Below, in pieces: positions 24,863 to 35,240 of a stretch of DNA of 64,000 nucleotides. Location: assembly GCF_014205275.1 (NCBI RefSeq), contig NZ_JACHND010000001.1, positions 1,612,001 through 1,676,000 on the forward strand. The letters are read 5' to 3'. Each line of letters opens with the position of its first letter. Position 1 is the first letter of the stretch. The translations under genes and the position numbers were made by a program. Source of the stretch: Sphaerisporangium siamense (GTDB lineage Bacteria > Actinomycetota > Actinomycetes > Streptosporangiales > Streptosporangiaceae). The notes beneath the pieces are model-generated. The model saw nothing but the letters and a program-made list of their open reading frames with translations. It was not told the origin of the DNA and did no database searches.

Positions 24863-26235
24863 CGCTGAAACACCTGCGTCAGTCCTTCGTCCTGGATGGC
24901 TTGCGGCGGCGGCCGGCGTGCGGCGTCTGACATGCGTACCAGCAGTGCGATGAGGATCCAGTTGGCCAGCAGGGCCGAGCCGCCCTGGGACATGAACGGC
25001 GTGACCAGGCCCGTGAGCGGGATCAGGTTCGTTACCCCGCCGACGATGATGAAAACCTGCCAGGCCAGGATGAACGAGATCCCGCCGGCCAGGAGCTTGC
25101 TGAACGGGTCGCGCGCGGCGACGGCCGTGCGCAGGCCGCGCTGGACGATCAGGCCGTACACCATGAGCAGCGCCATCAGGCCGGTGAGCCCGAGCTCCTC
25201 ACCCGTGGCGGTGAAGATGAAGTCGGAGAAGGACAGCGGGATCAGGTCGGGGTGGCCCTGGCCGAGCCCGGTGCCGAGGACGCCGCCCGAACCCATGCCG
25301 AACAGGCCCTCCATGAGCTGCGCGCTGCCGCCGTCCTTGTAGAAGAGCTCCGGGTCCGCCGGGTTGAGCCAGACGTCGAAGCGGGCCCGCACGTGGTCGA
25401 ACAGCACCCCCGCGGCGAACGCGCCGCTGAGGAAGAGCGTGATGCCGATGAGCACCCATGAGGTGCGCTGGGTGGCGATGTAGAGCATCGCGACGAACGC
25501 GCCGAACAGCAGCAGGGAGGTGCCGAGGTCCTTCTCCAGGACCAGCACGCCCACGCTGAGGATCCACGTGATCAGGACGGGGCCGAGGTCACGGGCGCGA
25601 GGCAGGTCGATGAACAGCAGGCGCCGCCCGGCGAGCGCCAGGACGTCGCGCTTGGCGACCAGATATCCGGCGAAGAACACGACGAGCGCCAGCTTGGCGA
25701 ACTCGCCCGGCTGGATGGAGAAGCCGCCCACGCCGATCCAGATGCGGGCGCCGTTGAGCTCTTTGCCCAGACCGGGCACCAGAGGAAGGATCAGCAGCGC
25801 CATGCCGGTGAAGCCGGCCGTGTACGTCAGGCGCTGGAGAACGCGGTGGTCGCGCAGGACGAGCAGCGCCACGGAGAACATGACGATGCCGAGCCCGGTC
25901 CAGAAGAGCTGGGTGCTCGCCGAGGCCAGCTTGGGCGCGGACTGCTCGATGCGGTAGATCATCACCAGGCCCAGGCCGTTGACCAGGGTCACCAGTGGAA
26001 GCAGAAGGGGGTCGGCCCAGGGGGCGAACTTCGCCAGCACGAGATAGGCGGCGAGCATCAGGACGCCCAGACCGAGGCCGTAGGTGAGCATGCCCGCGGG
26101 CACCTGGTCGTTCAGACCCAGCCCGACATTGGCGTAGGCCACCATGACGATCGCCACGGCGAAGGCGAGCATGACAAGCTGTGCCCCCCGCCGTTTGGCG
26201 GTCGTGGGGACGGCCGCGACGTCGACGGCACTCAC
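24859..26235 (-). CDS. rodA: SEDS family peptidoglycan glycosyltransferase (RodA/FtsW)
   Basis: A 458-residue polytopic protein with about 12 membrane segments. SEDS hallmarks are the long fourth loop (GVLFDHVRARFDVWLNP with the conserved acidic catalytic region), GLGQGHPDLIPLSFSDFIFTATGEELG and the final GLVTPFMSQGGSALLANW. It polymerises lipid II into glycan strands with its cognate PBP. The location between pstP and pbpA is the standard actinobacterial rodA arrangement. The GTG start directly abuts the pstP stop (no gap). Confidence 0.94.
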   Translation of the reverse strand: MSAVDVAAVPTTAKRRGAQLVMLAFAVAIVMVAYANVGLGLNDQVPAGMLTYGLGLGVLMLAAYLVLAKFAPWADPLLLPLVTLVNGLGLVMIYRIEQSAPKLASASTQLFWTGLGIVMFSVALLVLRDHRVLQRLTYTAGFTGMALLILPLVPGLGKELNGARIWIGVGGFSIQPGEFAKLALVVFFAGYLVAKRDVLALAGRRLLFIDLPRARDLGPVLITWILSVGVLVLEKDLGTSLLLFGAFVAMLYIATQRTSWVLIGITLFLSGAFAAGVLFDHVRARFDVWLNPADPELFYKDGGSAQLMEGLFGMGSGGVLGTGLGQGHPDLIPLSFSDFIFTATGEELGLTGLMALLMVYGLIVQRGLRTAVAARDPFSKLLAGGISFILAWQVFIIVGGVTNLIPLTGLVTPFMSQGGSALLANWILIALLVRMSDAARRPPPQAIQDEGLTQVFQR

Positions 26236-27525
26236 TTAAGAGGACTCCGTGCTCGGGGAGGCGGTCGGCTGGGTGATCTTCTTGTCACCACCGGATCGGG
26301 CCTTCAAGTCGTCGATCTTCGTCCTGCCTGCCTGGAGGTCGGTCACCGAGATGCCCGCCCGAACCTGGTCGCGCAGCGGCTGGGGGATGGAGGACACCGA
26401 GAGCCCGGTGCGCTGCTCGACATGGTTCAGTTGGATCGGTCCTATCGTGGTGTCCACCCCGCGGAACAACACTAGCTCGTCTCCCTGAGCGCCGACATAA
26501 AACTGATCTTGGGTCCACTGGTACCCGAAATACCCGCCCCCTCCCAGCACGACCACCAGCAGCACCAGGACGGTCACCGTGACCGGCCACATGCGCCGCC
26601 GCCTGACACGCCGCGGGGCGGCCACGGCGCTCGCCGCCGGGCCGCCCACGGGTTCGTCGTCCAGGTCGTCGTCCACGATCACGGGTTGCGGGGCGGTGAT
26701 CGTGGACGCGCGTCCTGCCGGGGTGTCGGGAGGTTGTGATCTCAGCCGGCTCGACCCGGCGGCGCCCACCACGGCGGCATCACCCGCCACGACCTGACCC
26801 TCCTCGATCTCGACGACGTCCGCGACGATGCACGTGATGTTGTCGGGACCGCCCCCGCGGTTGGCGAGGTCGATGAGCTGGCGCACGACGGCGTCCGGCT
26901 CGTCCACGGTGGTCAGGGTGTGATGGAGCGTCTCGGCGCTGACGACGCTGGACAGGCCGTCGGAACAGAGCAGGTAGCGGTCGTTGACCTGCGCCTCGCG
27001 CAGCGACAGATCGGGATCGACCTCGCCGCTGCCGTCCAGCGCGCGCAACAGGATCGAACGCTGGGGATGGCTGGCGGCCTCCTCCTGGGTGATCCTCCCG
27101 TCGTCCACCAGCGACTGCACCAGGGTGTGATCATGCGTGATCTGGTACAGCTCGCCGTTCCTGAGCAGGTAGGCGCGGGAGTCGCCGACATGGACGAGGG
27201 CCACCCGGGTGCCCGACCACAACATGGCGGTGAGCGTGGTGCCCATGCCCTTGAGACTGGGATCGCGGCCGACCATCTCGTGCAGTCTGCGGTTGGCCTC
27301 GCGCACCGCGGCCTCGATGGCGCCGAGCAGGTCGCCCCCGGCCGTGTCCCGGTCGAGGGACGACATGGCGGATATGGCGACCGAACTGGCCACCTCACCG
27401 TGAGCGTGCCCGCCCATGCCGTCGGCGACGGCGAGCAGGCGCGGGCTCGCGTACGCCGAGTCCTCGTTTCCTTCGCGGAGGAGGCCGACGTCCGAGCGGG
27501 CGGCGTAGCGGAGTGCGATTGTCAT
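26236..27525 (-). CDS. pstP: PP2C-type serine/threonine phosphatase PstP
   Basis: A 429-residue membrane phosphatase. The PPM domain (residues 1-240) shows the metal ligands in GNEDS, ADGMGGH, SDGL and GGPDNIT, plus VGDSRAYL. A Pro/Ala-rich linker, one membrane segment (about residues 310-333) and an outside domain of about 95 residues follow. PstP dephosphorylates PknA, PknB and their targets and is the only such phosphatase in this operon. The start overlaps the fhaB stop by four bases. Confidence 0.95.
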   Translation of the reverse strand: MTIALRYAARSDVGLLREGNEDSAYASPRLLAVADGMGGHAHGEVASSVAISAMSSLDRDTAGGDLLGAIEAAVREANRRLHEMVGRDPSLKGMGTTLTAMLWSGTRVALVHVGDSRAYLLRNGELYQITHDHTLVQSLVDDGRITQEEAASHPQRSILLRALDGSGEVDPDLSLREAQVNDRYLLCSDGLSSVVSAETLHHTLTTVDEPDAVVRQLIDLANRGGGPDNITCIVADVVEIEEGQVVAGDAAVVGAAGSSRLRSQPPDTPAGRASTITAPQPVIVDDDLDDEPVGGPAASAVAAPRRVRRRRMWPVTVTVLVLLVVVLGGGGYFGYQWTQDQFYVGAQGDELVLFRGVDTTIGPIQLNHVEQRTGLSVSSIPQPLRDQVRAGISVTDLQAGRTKIDDLKARSGGDKKITQPTASPSTESS

Positions 27526-27989
27526 TTGCGCAATTCGATGACGGTTTTGCCGATGCGGATCGGAACGCCGAGGTGCACCGGAGTCGGGCGGGTCACTTTA
27601 GATCGGTCAAGATAGGTTCCGTTGGTCGAGCCGAGGTCTTCCACGATCCACTGACCGTCCTGGGGGAACAGCCGGGCGTGCCGGCTGGAAGCGTAATCGT
27701 CGCTGAGAACCAGCGTGGCGTCATTCGCCCGACCGATAGTGATTGGCGTCTCCGTGAGGTTGATGATGGTTCCTTGCAGGGGGCCACCGGTCACGATCAA
27801 CTGCCGCGGCTCCCCCTTCTTCGGCTTGGCCGGCTGACGTGCGGGTTTGGCCGGTTTACGCGCGGGGGCCTGGGCCGTCGCCCGTGATCCGAACAAGTCT
27901 GTCCGGATCACTCCGACCGCGGCAATCACAAAGAACCACAGCACCGCGAGGAACGCGAGCCGGATCAGCAGCAGAGTGAGCTCGGACAT
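27522..27989 (-). CDS. fhaB: FHA domain protein FhaB
   Basis: A 155-residue protein. One N-terminal membrane segment (residues 7-29), a basic Pro/Ala/Lys linker, then an FHA domain (about residues 60-155) with the phosphothreonine-binding residues in IGRANDATLVL, SSRHARL and DLGSTNGTYLD. FHA domains bind pThr peptides made by PknA/PknB. Mycobacterial FhaB (FipA) links the kinases to the division apparatus. Length and architecture match the mycobacterial protein. Confidence 0.94.
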   Translation of the reverse strand: MSELTLLLIRLAFLAVLWFFVIAAVGVIRTDLFGSRATAQAPARKPAKPARQPAKPKKGEPRQLIVTGGPLQGTIINLTETPITIGRANDATLVLSDDYASSRHARLFPQDGQWIVEDLGSTNGTYLDRSKVTRPTPVHLGVPIRIGKTVIELRK

Positions 27990-28006
27990 GGACCGTCTGT
28001 CTACCC

Positions 28007-28747
28007 TTAATCGCGCCGGAACACCAGAGTCGTGCGCCCCAAGGTCACACGGGTGCCGTCGTTGAGTTCGATCCGGCGAACCGGCTGGCCGTTGACGAAA
28101 GTGCCGTTCGTGGAACCGAGGTCGACCAGGGCGACGGTCGGGCCCTCCACCCTGAGCTCGGCATGGTGCCTGGAGACGCCTGGGTCCACCAACCGCAGAT
28201 CGCAGTCGGTGCCCCTCCCGAGGAGCGTCACCGGAGTCGTCAGCTCGTACGACCGCTGCCCCTGCGGGTCGTCCTGAGTGGAGACCAGCAGACGCGGACG
28301 GCCGCCGAACGCGCTCGGCCTTCCCGGAGGCAGGTCGCTCACCGGATGCCTGATCTCGTCCTGCTCCACCGTGGCGCCGCGGATCACGCCCGAGCGGATG
28401 CGGAAAAGACCGACGGCCAGATCGTCGGCGGTCTCGAAGCGAACCCGGACGGGCCCCACGAACGAGTACCCCTGCTCCTTGGCGTACTCCCTGGCGAGGT
28501 TGGCGAGCTCGTGGCTGATGCTGTCGGCGTACACCTCCAGCCGCTCGGCGTCGGTCGTGGACAGCTCGACCACGAAGTCGTTGGGCACGAGAGTGCGGCC
28601 CTGCGCCACGATCGCGGCGCGTTCGTCCATCTCTCGCTGCACCGCGCTGGCGACCTCGACCGGCTGAAGGTCAGATTTGAACGCCCGCGCAAAGGCCCCC
28701 TCAACCAAGCCTTCGAGCCTGCGCTCGAAGCGCTGAAGGACTCCCAC
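28007..28747 (-). CDS. fhaA: FHA domain protein FhaA
   Basis: A 246-residue protein, the first gene of the kinase operon. The N-terminal domain (about residues 1-120, MGVLQRFERRLEGLVEGAFARAF) is the DUF3662 type. The C-terminal FHA domain (about residues 160-246) has LLGRGTDCDLRL, VSRHHAEL and DLGSTNGTFVNG. In mycobacteria FhaA binds PknB-phosphorylated MviN and restrains peptidoglycan synthesis. The linker between domains is short compared with the long mycobacterial repeat linker. The GTG at 28747 is chosen because GGAGG is six bases upstream and homologues begin MGVLQRFE. Confidence 0.93.
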   Translation of the reverse strand: MGVLQRFERRLEGLVEGAFARAFKSDLQPVEVASAVQREMDERAAIVAQGRTLVPNDFVVELSTTDAERLEVYADSISHELANLAREYAKEQGYSFVGPVRVRFETADDLAVGLFRIRSGVIRGATVEQDEIRHPVSDLPPGRPSAFGGRPRLLVSTQDDPQGQRSYELTTPVTLLGRGTDCDLRLVDPGVSRHHAELRVEGPTVALVDLGSTNGTFVNGQPVRRIELNDGTRVTLGRTTLVFRRD

Positions 28748-28802
28748 CGGGTACCTCCCTTCCTCCATCGTCTAGGAGGATCGTATCCGGGTTCGGTGGC
28801 AT

Positions 28803-28816
28803 GCACGGATCCGTGC
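28803..28816. promoter_or_regulatory. Perfect 14-bp palindrome between fhaA and tRNA-Leu
   Basis: GCACGGATCCGTGC is fully self-complementary. It lies 56-69 bases upstream of fhaA and 24 bases upstream of the tRNA, overlapping the likely tRNA promoter (TAGCCT at 28817 could be its -10). It could be an operator acting on either transcript. Confidence 0.4.
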
Positions 28817-28839
28817 TAGCCTTTCCACGCACTCAAAGA

Positions 28840-28922
28840 GGGCGAGTGGCGGAACGGCAGACGCGCACGGTTCAGGTCCGTGTGTCCGAAAGGATGTGAG
28901 GGTTCAAATCCCTCCTCGCCCA
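28840..28922 (+). tRNA. tRNA-Leu (anticodon CAG)
   Basis: An 83-base class II tRNA. The acceptor stem GGGCGAG pairs with CTCGCCC, followed by discriminator A. The anticodon stem CACGG/CCGTG holds the loop TTCAGGT with anticodon CAG, the long variable arm is GTGTCCGAAAGGATG-like, and the T arm is GAGGG-TTCAAAT-CCCTC. The 3' CCA is not encoded. Confidence 0.96.
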
Positions 28923-28927
28923 CTCGG

Positions 28928-28967
28928 GGCCCCGTGTTCGAAGCTCTTCTAGCTTCTTCCCGGGGCC
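28928..28967 (+). terminator. Terminator of tRNA-Leu
   Basis: GGCCCCG (28928-28934) pairs with CGGGGCC (28961-28967) and encloses a second perfect stem, GAAGCT/AGCTTC (28940-28956). TTTGTGTTTT follows. Confidence 0.7.
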
Positions 28968-29395
28968 TTTGTGTTTTCCTGGGGGGCGACCCCCCAGACC
29001 CCCACGTCACCTCGCCGGGCTCGAAGCCTGGCGGCTTCGTCGCCTCCGCTTTCGCGTGTGGGGCGCCGGCCGTCTTCCTGGCGGCCTGGTGGGGACGTAC
29101 GCGTGAGGGCTCGTCGGCTTCGTGGCTTCGGGTCACGGCGGGGGACTGCCCGGAAAGATTTGGAAGATTCCTTGGCGGCCCGGGGTGCTTGGCGTGGCGC
29201 GCCGGGGGCGTGGCGGGGCTCACAAGGGTCTGGGCGGGGCTGTGTGATCGTTCTGAAGGGTTTCCCTCGGGGGGGCGGGCTTTCCCGAGGGAAACGATCT
29301 TCAGAGCCTCTGCGGGCCGGACAGAGGCGCCGGCCGTATTGCGGGGGGTGTGTCGGGGCACTCCGGATGTGTAGCCGGACGTGGTTTCAGATCAC
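28968..29395. other. 428-bp noncoding region after tRNA-Leu
   Basis: Only structured noncoding DNA is seen: a perfect 8-bp hairpin CTGGGGGG/CCCCCCAG at 28979-28997 and the larger hairpin at 29252-29305. Open frames on both strands here are low-complexity, and the minus-strand one reads through the tRNA, so none is accepted as a gene. Confidence 0.5.
29252..29305. terminator. Extended hairpin, probable terminator of the CNNM gene pair
   Basis: An inner perfect 12-bp stem GTTTCCCTCGGG (29260-29271) / CCCGAGGGAAAC (29284-29295) is flanked by a second paired segment TCTGAAG (29252-29258) / CTTCAGA (29299-29305). It lies about 90 bases downstream of the minus-strand gene that ends at 29396. Confidence 0.55.
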
Positions 29396-30471
29396 TTACG
29401 GGTTGCTTGCACCCGTCGCCTGCCGTGCGGCGGGCTTGCGCGCCGCCGCGTCCGGGCGGGTGCGCGTGTTGAGCAGCTCGCCCACCAGGTCGGTCAGGCT
29501 CACGAGGCCGGCCACGGCGCCGGACGGGTCGGTGACGAGGCCGACGTGCGCGTGGGCCTCCTGCAGGCGCGCCACGGCCTCCGGGAGCGTCGTGGCGGAC
29601 TCCAGGCGCGGCAACTCGGTGATCAGCTTCTCCGGCGGGACGCCCGGGTGGATCAGCGTGTCGCGGACGTGCAGCACGCCGAGGACGTCCTGCGGGGACC
29701 CGTCGTTGACGAGCAGGCGGACGTGGCCGCTCGCCACCGCGACGTCGCGCACCAGGTCGCCGGAGGCGCCCGCGGGCACGGCCGTGGCCTCGCCGATCGG
29801 CACCATGAGCCTCTCGATCGGCTGGGACTGCACGCGCAGGGCGCGGGTCAGCAGGTCGTGCTCCTCGCGGTCGAGCAGCCCCATCCGGCCCGACTCGCCG
29901 ACGAGCATCGCGAGCTGCGGCGGGGTCCTGGTGGTGCCGAGCTCGTCACGCGGGCGGACGCCGAACGCGCGCAGCAGCCCGTTGGCCAGGCCGTTGAGCG
30001 CCGCGATGATCGGCCTGGCGATCCAGGTGAACGCGCGGAACGGCAGGGCGAGGCCCATGGCGGCGCGCTCGGGGTGGGTGAGCGCCCAGGACTTGGGCGC
30101 CATCTCGCCCACCACCATGTGCAGGAACGTGATGATCGCCAGCGCGATGACGTAGGCCACGGCCACGCGCATGGAGGGCGGAAGGCCGACCAGGCCGAAC
30201 ACCGGCTCCAGCAGGTGTTCGATCGCCGGCTCGGTGACCATGGCGAGGCCCAGCGAGCACAGGGTGATGCCGAGCTGGGCGCCCGCGAGCATCAGCGAGA
30301 GCTGGCGGGCGTTGCGCAGCGCGGCGCGCCCGGCCGTCCTGGCGAGGCTGCCCCCGGCCGCGGCCTCCTCCAGGCGGTGGCGCCGCGAGGACACCACGGC
30401 GAACTCGGCCGCGACGAACAGGCCGTTGCCGATCAGCAGCAGGACGCCCAGCAGCAGCGCGGTGACGGTGC

Positions 30472-30475
<4 letters not shown>
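29396..30475 (-). CDS. CNNM-domain/CBS-domain membrane protein (CorC/HlyC family)
   Basis: A 359-residue protein. The N-terminal CNNM (DUF21) domain of about 190 residues has three to four membrane segments and the signature HMVVGEMAPKSWAL. A CBS pair follows (about residues 205-335, with IERLMVPIGEA and GLVSLTDLVGELL). It lacks the C-terminal CorC_HlyC domain present in its upstream neighbour. Family members are linked to Mg2+ or Co2+ export. It starts inside the stop of the upstream paralogue (ATGA overlap), so the two form a translationally coupled pair, probably a heteromer. Confidence 0.9.
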
Positions 30476-31836
<1,361 letters not shown>

Positions 31837-32110
31837 AGGTCTGCCTTCCCCGATTCAATGGGTCCCGTGCCGAGGCACGGGCAGGTACTCCACGGGTCGG
31901 GAGTGGACACGACTGTCCTTTCGATAGTGGTCTTCGTTAACGCTAACGGCCCAGGCCCGGCCGATGTTTCCCGGGGATCCCCATTGGTGACCTACTGTGA
32001 CTCTGCGTACTTTTACATGAGAAAACCTTGGGCAAGGGAGCGCGTCGAGGGCTCGCGACGGCGTACTTTCGAAGCAGACCTGGTTCCAGCCTCAGGACGG
32101 GGACGACGAC

Positions 32111-33406
32111 GTGGGTGATTGGCCTGGTGAGCGGGCCGGGGGGTCCGACGGACGCGAGGGGCCTACCCGCGCGATGCGGCGGCCCGGCGAGAACGCGCGG
32201 TACGCCCCGCCCGGAGGTGAGGGCGAGTACTCGGCGGGCCAGCCGGCCCATCGCCTGCCCCGGGGTTCCGGGGGCGGAGGCGGCGAGGACGACGAGGCGA
32301 CACGGCTGGAGGGGTTCCCTGCGGGCGCCGCGGCGGAACCGTCCAAGGGGAGGTCGCGCGTTTACGGAAAGCCCAGGTCCGGGCAGTCGCCGGTCCGGCC
32401 CCTGGCGTCGGGCGGCAGGTCCGGGGACGACGACCGTCCTCCCCGCGAGCGCCGGCCGCGCCGCACCGGGCGCATCGTGCTGCGCGTCGTGGTGATTTTG
32501 CTGGCGCTGCTGCTCGTGCTGGTGGTGGCCGGGTATTTCTGGATCAACTCCCGTATCAGCACCATCGAGTCGCTCACCGACTATGACGGTCGCCCCGCGG
32601 CCACCCCCGGCGAGGACTGGCTGCTGGTCGGCTCCGACAGCCGGGCCGGGTTGTCGGCGGCGCAGCGCAAGAAACTCGCCACCGGCCGGGCGGTCGGCAA
32701 GCGCACCGACACGATGATGCTGCTGCACATCCCCGAGAGCGGACGCCCGACCCTCGTCAGCCTTCCCCGCGACTCCTACGTGCCGATCGACGGGCACGGC
32801 AGCGACAAGCTCAACGCGGCGTACGCCTACGGCGGTCCCAAGCTGCTCGCCAAGACGGTCGAGAAGGTCACCGACATCCGGATCGACCACTACATGGAGA
32901 TCGGCTTCAGCGGGTTCGTCGGCATCGTGGACGCGGTGGGCGGCGTGAACATCTGCGTCAAGCAGAACATCAAGGACCACAAGGCCGGGATCAACCTGAA
33001 GAAGGGCTGCCAGGACATGGACGGCGGCACCGCGCTCGGGTACGTCCGCACCCGCGCGACGGGCGCGCTGCCCGACTTCGACCGCACCCAGCGCCAGCGC
33101 CAGTTCTTCTCGGCGGTGGTCAAGAAGGCGGCGGCGCCCGGCGTGCTGATCAACCCGTTCCGGTCGATCCCGCTGGCGACGAGCGCCACCGACTCGGTGG
33201 CCGTGGACCCGGGGACGGGCGCCTTCGACCTGTTGTCGCTGGGCCTGGCGATGGGCGGGGACCCGATCGCCACGGCCGTCCCGGTCGGCTCGCTGCCGAC
33301 GATCAACGGCGCCTCCGTCGTCAAGTGGAACACCGAGAAGGCGCTGCGTCTCTTCAACGCCCTGGCCGAGGACAAGCCCGTCCCCAAGGACGTCCTCGCC
33401 AACTAG
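32111..33406 (+). CDS. LytR-CpsA-Psr (LCP) family cell-wall ligase
   Basis: A 431-residue membrane protein. A long polar cytoplasmic N-terminus (about 118 residues, Gly/Arg/Pro-rich) precedes one membrane segment (residues 121-145) and an extracellular LCP domain. LCP hallmarks are LLVGSDSR, KRTDTMMLLHIP, SLPRDSYVPI with the conserved Arg pair, KLNAAYAYGG and the final DFDRTQRQRQF. LCP enzymes transfer polyprenyl-phosphate-linked polymers (arabinogalactan, teichoic acids, other glycans) to peptidoglycan. The start is a GTG at 32111. The gene stands alone with a 274-bp upstream region lacking other features. Confidence 0.93.
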   Translation: MGDWPGERAGGSDGREGPTRAMRRPGENARYAPPGGEGEYSAGQPAHRLPRGSGGGGGEDDEATRLEGFPAGAAAEPSKGRSRVYGKPRSGQSPVRPLASGGRSGDDDRPPRERRPRRTGRIVLRVVVILLALLLVLVVAGYFWINSRISTIESLTDYDGRPAATPGEDWLLVGSDSRAGLSAAQRKKLATGRAVGKRTDTMMLLHIPESGRPTLVSLPRDSYVPIDGHGSDKLNAAYAYGGPKLLAKTVEKVTDIRIDHYMEIGFSGFVGIVDAVGGVNICVKQNIKDHKAGINLKKGCQDMDGGTALGYVRTRATGALPDFDRTQRQRQFFSAVVKKAAAPGVLINPFRSIPLATSATDSVAVDPGTGAFDLLSLGLAMGGDPIATAVPVGSLPTINGASVVKWNTEKALRLFNALAEDKPVPKDVLAN

Positions 33407-33428
33407 CCGGTCTCGTGGCGCTTCTCGG

Positions 33429-34085
33429 TCAGGTCGCGGCGATGGTGCTGGACGCTATGGTGGCCGCGGTCACGCCGGCCATCACGGCGGCGTTGACCGC
33501 GGCGATCGCTTTGGCGACCGCGGGACCGGCCCAGTCGCCTTCGATGATCTCTTTGACCCGTGCCTTGTCCACGTCCGGGAAGATCTTGGGGAGGAGCCGG
33601 CAGGCGTGCAGCACGCCGGCGAGGACGGCGGAGCGCTCGTCGGGCTCCGCGCCCGCCAGCACCTCGGCGAGCCGTGTGCGGGCGGCGCGCTCGACGCCGG
33701 GGTCGGCCTCGGGGTAGCTGTGCGTGGTGAACAGGCCCAGCACCTTCGTGGTGCGCTCGCTCAGCACTCCGCGCCCGACCAGACGGGTCAGCATGCGCTC
33801 GCGCAGATGGGCCGAGCGCAGCCGGGTGACCCACGCGTCCGGCTTGCGCTCCCGGCCGTCGTCCGCGATGCGGGCGAGCGCGGCGTCCAGTTCCTCGTCG
33901 CCGAGCGGCGCGGGGTCGAGGACGACGATCTTCTTGGCTTCGAGGCCGACGCGCCCGCTGAGGAACAGGTCGGCCAGCAGCGCGCCCGCGAGCCCGGCGT
34001 CCAGCGCGGTCGTGGGCACCAGAGGCTTGCCCGTGTCCTCACCGTAGGCCAGCAGCAGAAGCTCCTCGGCGATCGTCACGTCCAC
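33429..34085 (-). CDS. GPP34 (GOLPH3/VPS74) family phosphoprotein
   Basis: A 218-residue protein of the GPP34 family (PF05719). Signature pieces are IAEELLLLAYGEDTGKP at the start, AGLAGALLADLFLSGRV, and the helical hairpin around LRSAHLRERMLTRLVGRGVLSERTTKVLGLF. Eukaryotic GOLPH3 binds phosphatidylinositol 4-phosphate in Golgi trafficking. Actinobacterial copies are numerous and their function is unknown. The C-terminal 30 residues (Ala/Val/Thr-rich) may form a membrane-associating helix. It is convergent with the LCP gene, with only 22 bases between. Confidence 0.85.
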   Translation of the reverse strand: MDVTIAEELLLLAYGEDTGKPLVPTTALDAGLAGALLADLFLSGRVGLEAKKIVVLDPAPLGDEELDAALARIADDGRERKPDAWVTRLRSAHLRERMLTRLVGRGVLSERTTKVLGLFTTHSYPEADPGVERAARTRLAEVLAGAEPDERSAVLAGVLHACRLLPKIFPDVDKARVKEIIEGDWAGPAVAKAIAAVNAAVMAGVTAATIASSTIAAT

Positions 34086-34160
34086 GATGACCTCCAGGTG
34101 GTCCGAGCAGTCCCTGACACCGTAACCACGCCGGGACGGGCGCGCGTGCCGGGAGCGGCG

Positions 34161-34189
34161 TTGTCCACAGGCGGAGATGGATATCCACA
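34161..34189. other. Pair of DnaA-box-like 9-mers
   Basis: TTGTCCACA at 34161-34169 matches the preferred actinomycete DnaA box exactly. ATATCCACA at 34181-34189 differs from TTATCCACA at one position. Both are in the same orientation, 20 bases apart, in the divergent gap between the GPP34 and DNA glycosylase genes. Confidence 0.6.
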
Positions 34190-34251
34190 GGCCGGGGCCT
34201 CCGGGGTGCCACTGCCGGTTTCGTGGCCAGGTGACCGGTTAGTGTGAGGGC

Positions 34252-35130
34252 ATGCCCGAGCTTCCCGAGGTGGAGTCGCTGGTGGAGTTCCTCCGCGAGC
34301 GGGCCGTCGGCCGCCCGGTCGCGGCCGTCGACGTCGTCGCCTTCCAGGCGCTGAAGACCGTCGACCCGCCCGTCACCTCGCTGCCCGGCCTCACCGTGAC
34401 CGGCGTGCGCCGGCACGGCAAGTTCCTCGACCTCGACTGCGACGGCGTCCACTTCATCGTCCACCTGTCCCGGGCGGGCTGGCTGCGCTGGCGCGACGAT
34501 CTCTCGGGCTCGAGGCCGGTGCGCCCAGGCAAGGGGCCGCTCGCCGTACGAGTGCGGTTCGCGCCCGAGGACGACGGCGCGCAGCCGGGCTTCGAGCTGA
34601 CCGAGGCCGGCACCCAGAAACGCCTGGCGGTGTACGTCGTGCGCGACCCGGCCGAGGTGCCGGGCATCGCGGCGCTCGGCCCCGACCCGCTGGCGCCGGA
34701 GTTCACACGCGAGACCCTGAAGGCGATCGTGAACGGCAGCCGCGCGCAGATCAAGGGGTTGCTGCGCGACCAGAAGGTGATCGCGGGCATCGGCAACGCC
34801 TACTCCGACGAAGTCCTGCACGCGGCCAGGATGTCCCCCTTCAAGATCGCGGGCACGCTCACGGACGAGGCCGTCGCCGACCTGTACGAGGCCATCGTGG
34901 ACACGCTGCGCGCGGCCGTCGACCGCGCGCACGGCATCGCCGCGAAAGATCTCAAGAGCGAGAAGAAGTCGGGTCTGCGGGTGCATGGCCGTACCGGCGG
35001 GGCATGCCAGGTGTGCGGGGACACGATAAGAGAAGTCTCTTTCGCCGACTCGTCCCTGCAGTACTGCCCGACCTGCCAGACGGGCGGCAAGCCCCACGCG
35101 GACCGTCGATTGTCCCGCCTGCTCAAGTAG
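34252..35130 (+). CDS. Fpg/Nei family DNA glycosylase
   Basis: A 292-residue base-excision repair enzyme. After Met removal the catalytic Pro2 and Glu3 (PELPEVE) are exposed. The catalytic Lys is in HGKFLDL. The helix-two-turn-helix region contains GLLRDQKVIAGIGNAYSDEVL. The C-terminal zinc finger is C-QV-C ... C-PT-C. It removes oxidised bases such as 8-oxoguanine or oxidised pyrimidines and cuts the strand by beta/delta elimination. The insert DDLSGSRPVRPGKGPL and the divergent lesion-recognition loop differ from canonical MutM, so an Fpg2/Nei-like specificity is possible. Confidence 0.9.
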   Translation: MPELPEVESLVEFLRERAVGRPVAAVDVVAFQALKTVDPPVTSLPGLTVTGVRRHGKFLDLDCDGVHFIVHLSRAGWLRWRDDLSGSRPVRPGKGPLAVRVRFAPEDDGAQPGFELTEAGTQKRLAVYVVRDPAEVPGIAALGPDPLAPEFTRETLKAIVNGSRAQIKGLLRDQKVIAGIGNAYSDEVLHAARMSPFKIAGTLTDEAVADLYEAIVDTLRAAVDRAHGIAAKDLKSEKKSGLRVHGRTGGACQVCGDTIREVSFADSSLQYCPTCQTGGKPHADRRLSRLLK

Positions 35131-35240
35131 GGTGCGATCCCCTGCAGACCCCGCCTTCTGGGGAAAAGGCATGTCTCCGTCACCGATGGCAACTTTCCGT
35201 TAGCGGGCGGAACGGTCGCGTAACGGGGACAATGGAAGGC

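Noticed and set aside
28816..29361. Minus-strand open frame of 181 codons across tRNA-Leu
   Set aside because: Its C-terminal part (EGFEPSHPFGHTDLNRARL) is simply the antisense translation of the tRNA, a well known spurious annotation; the rest is low-complexity.
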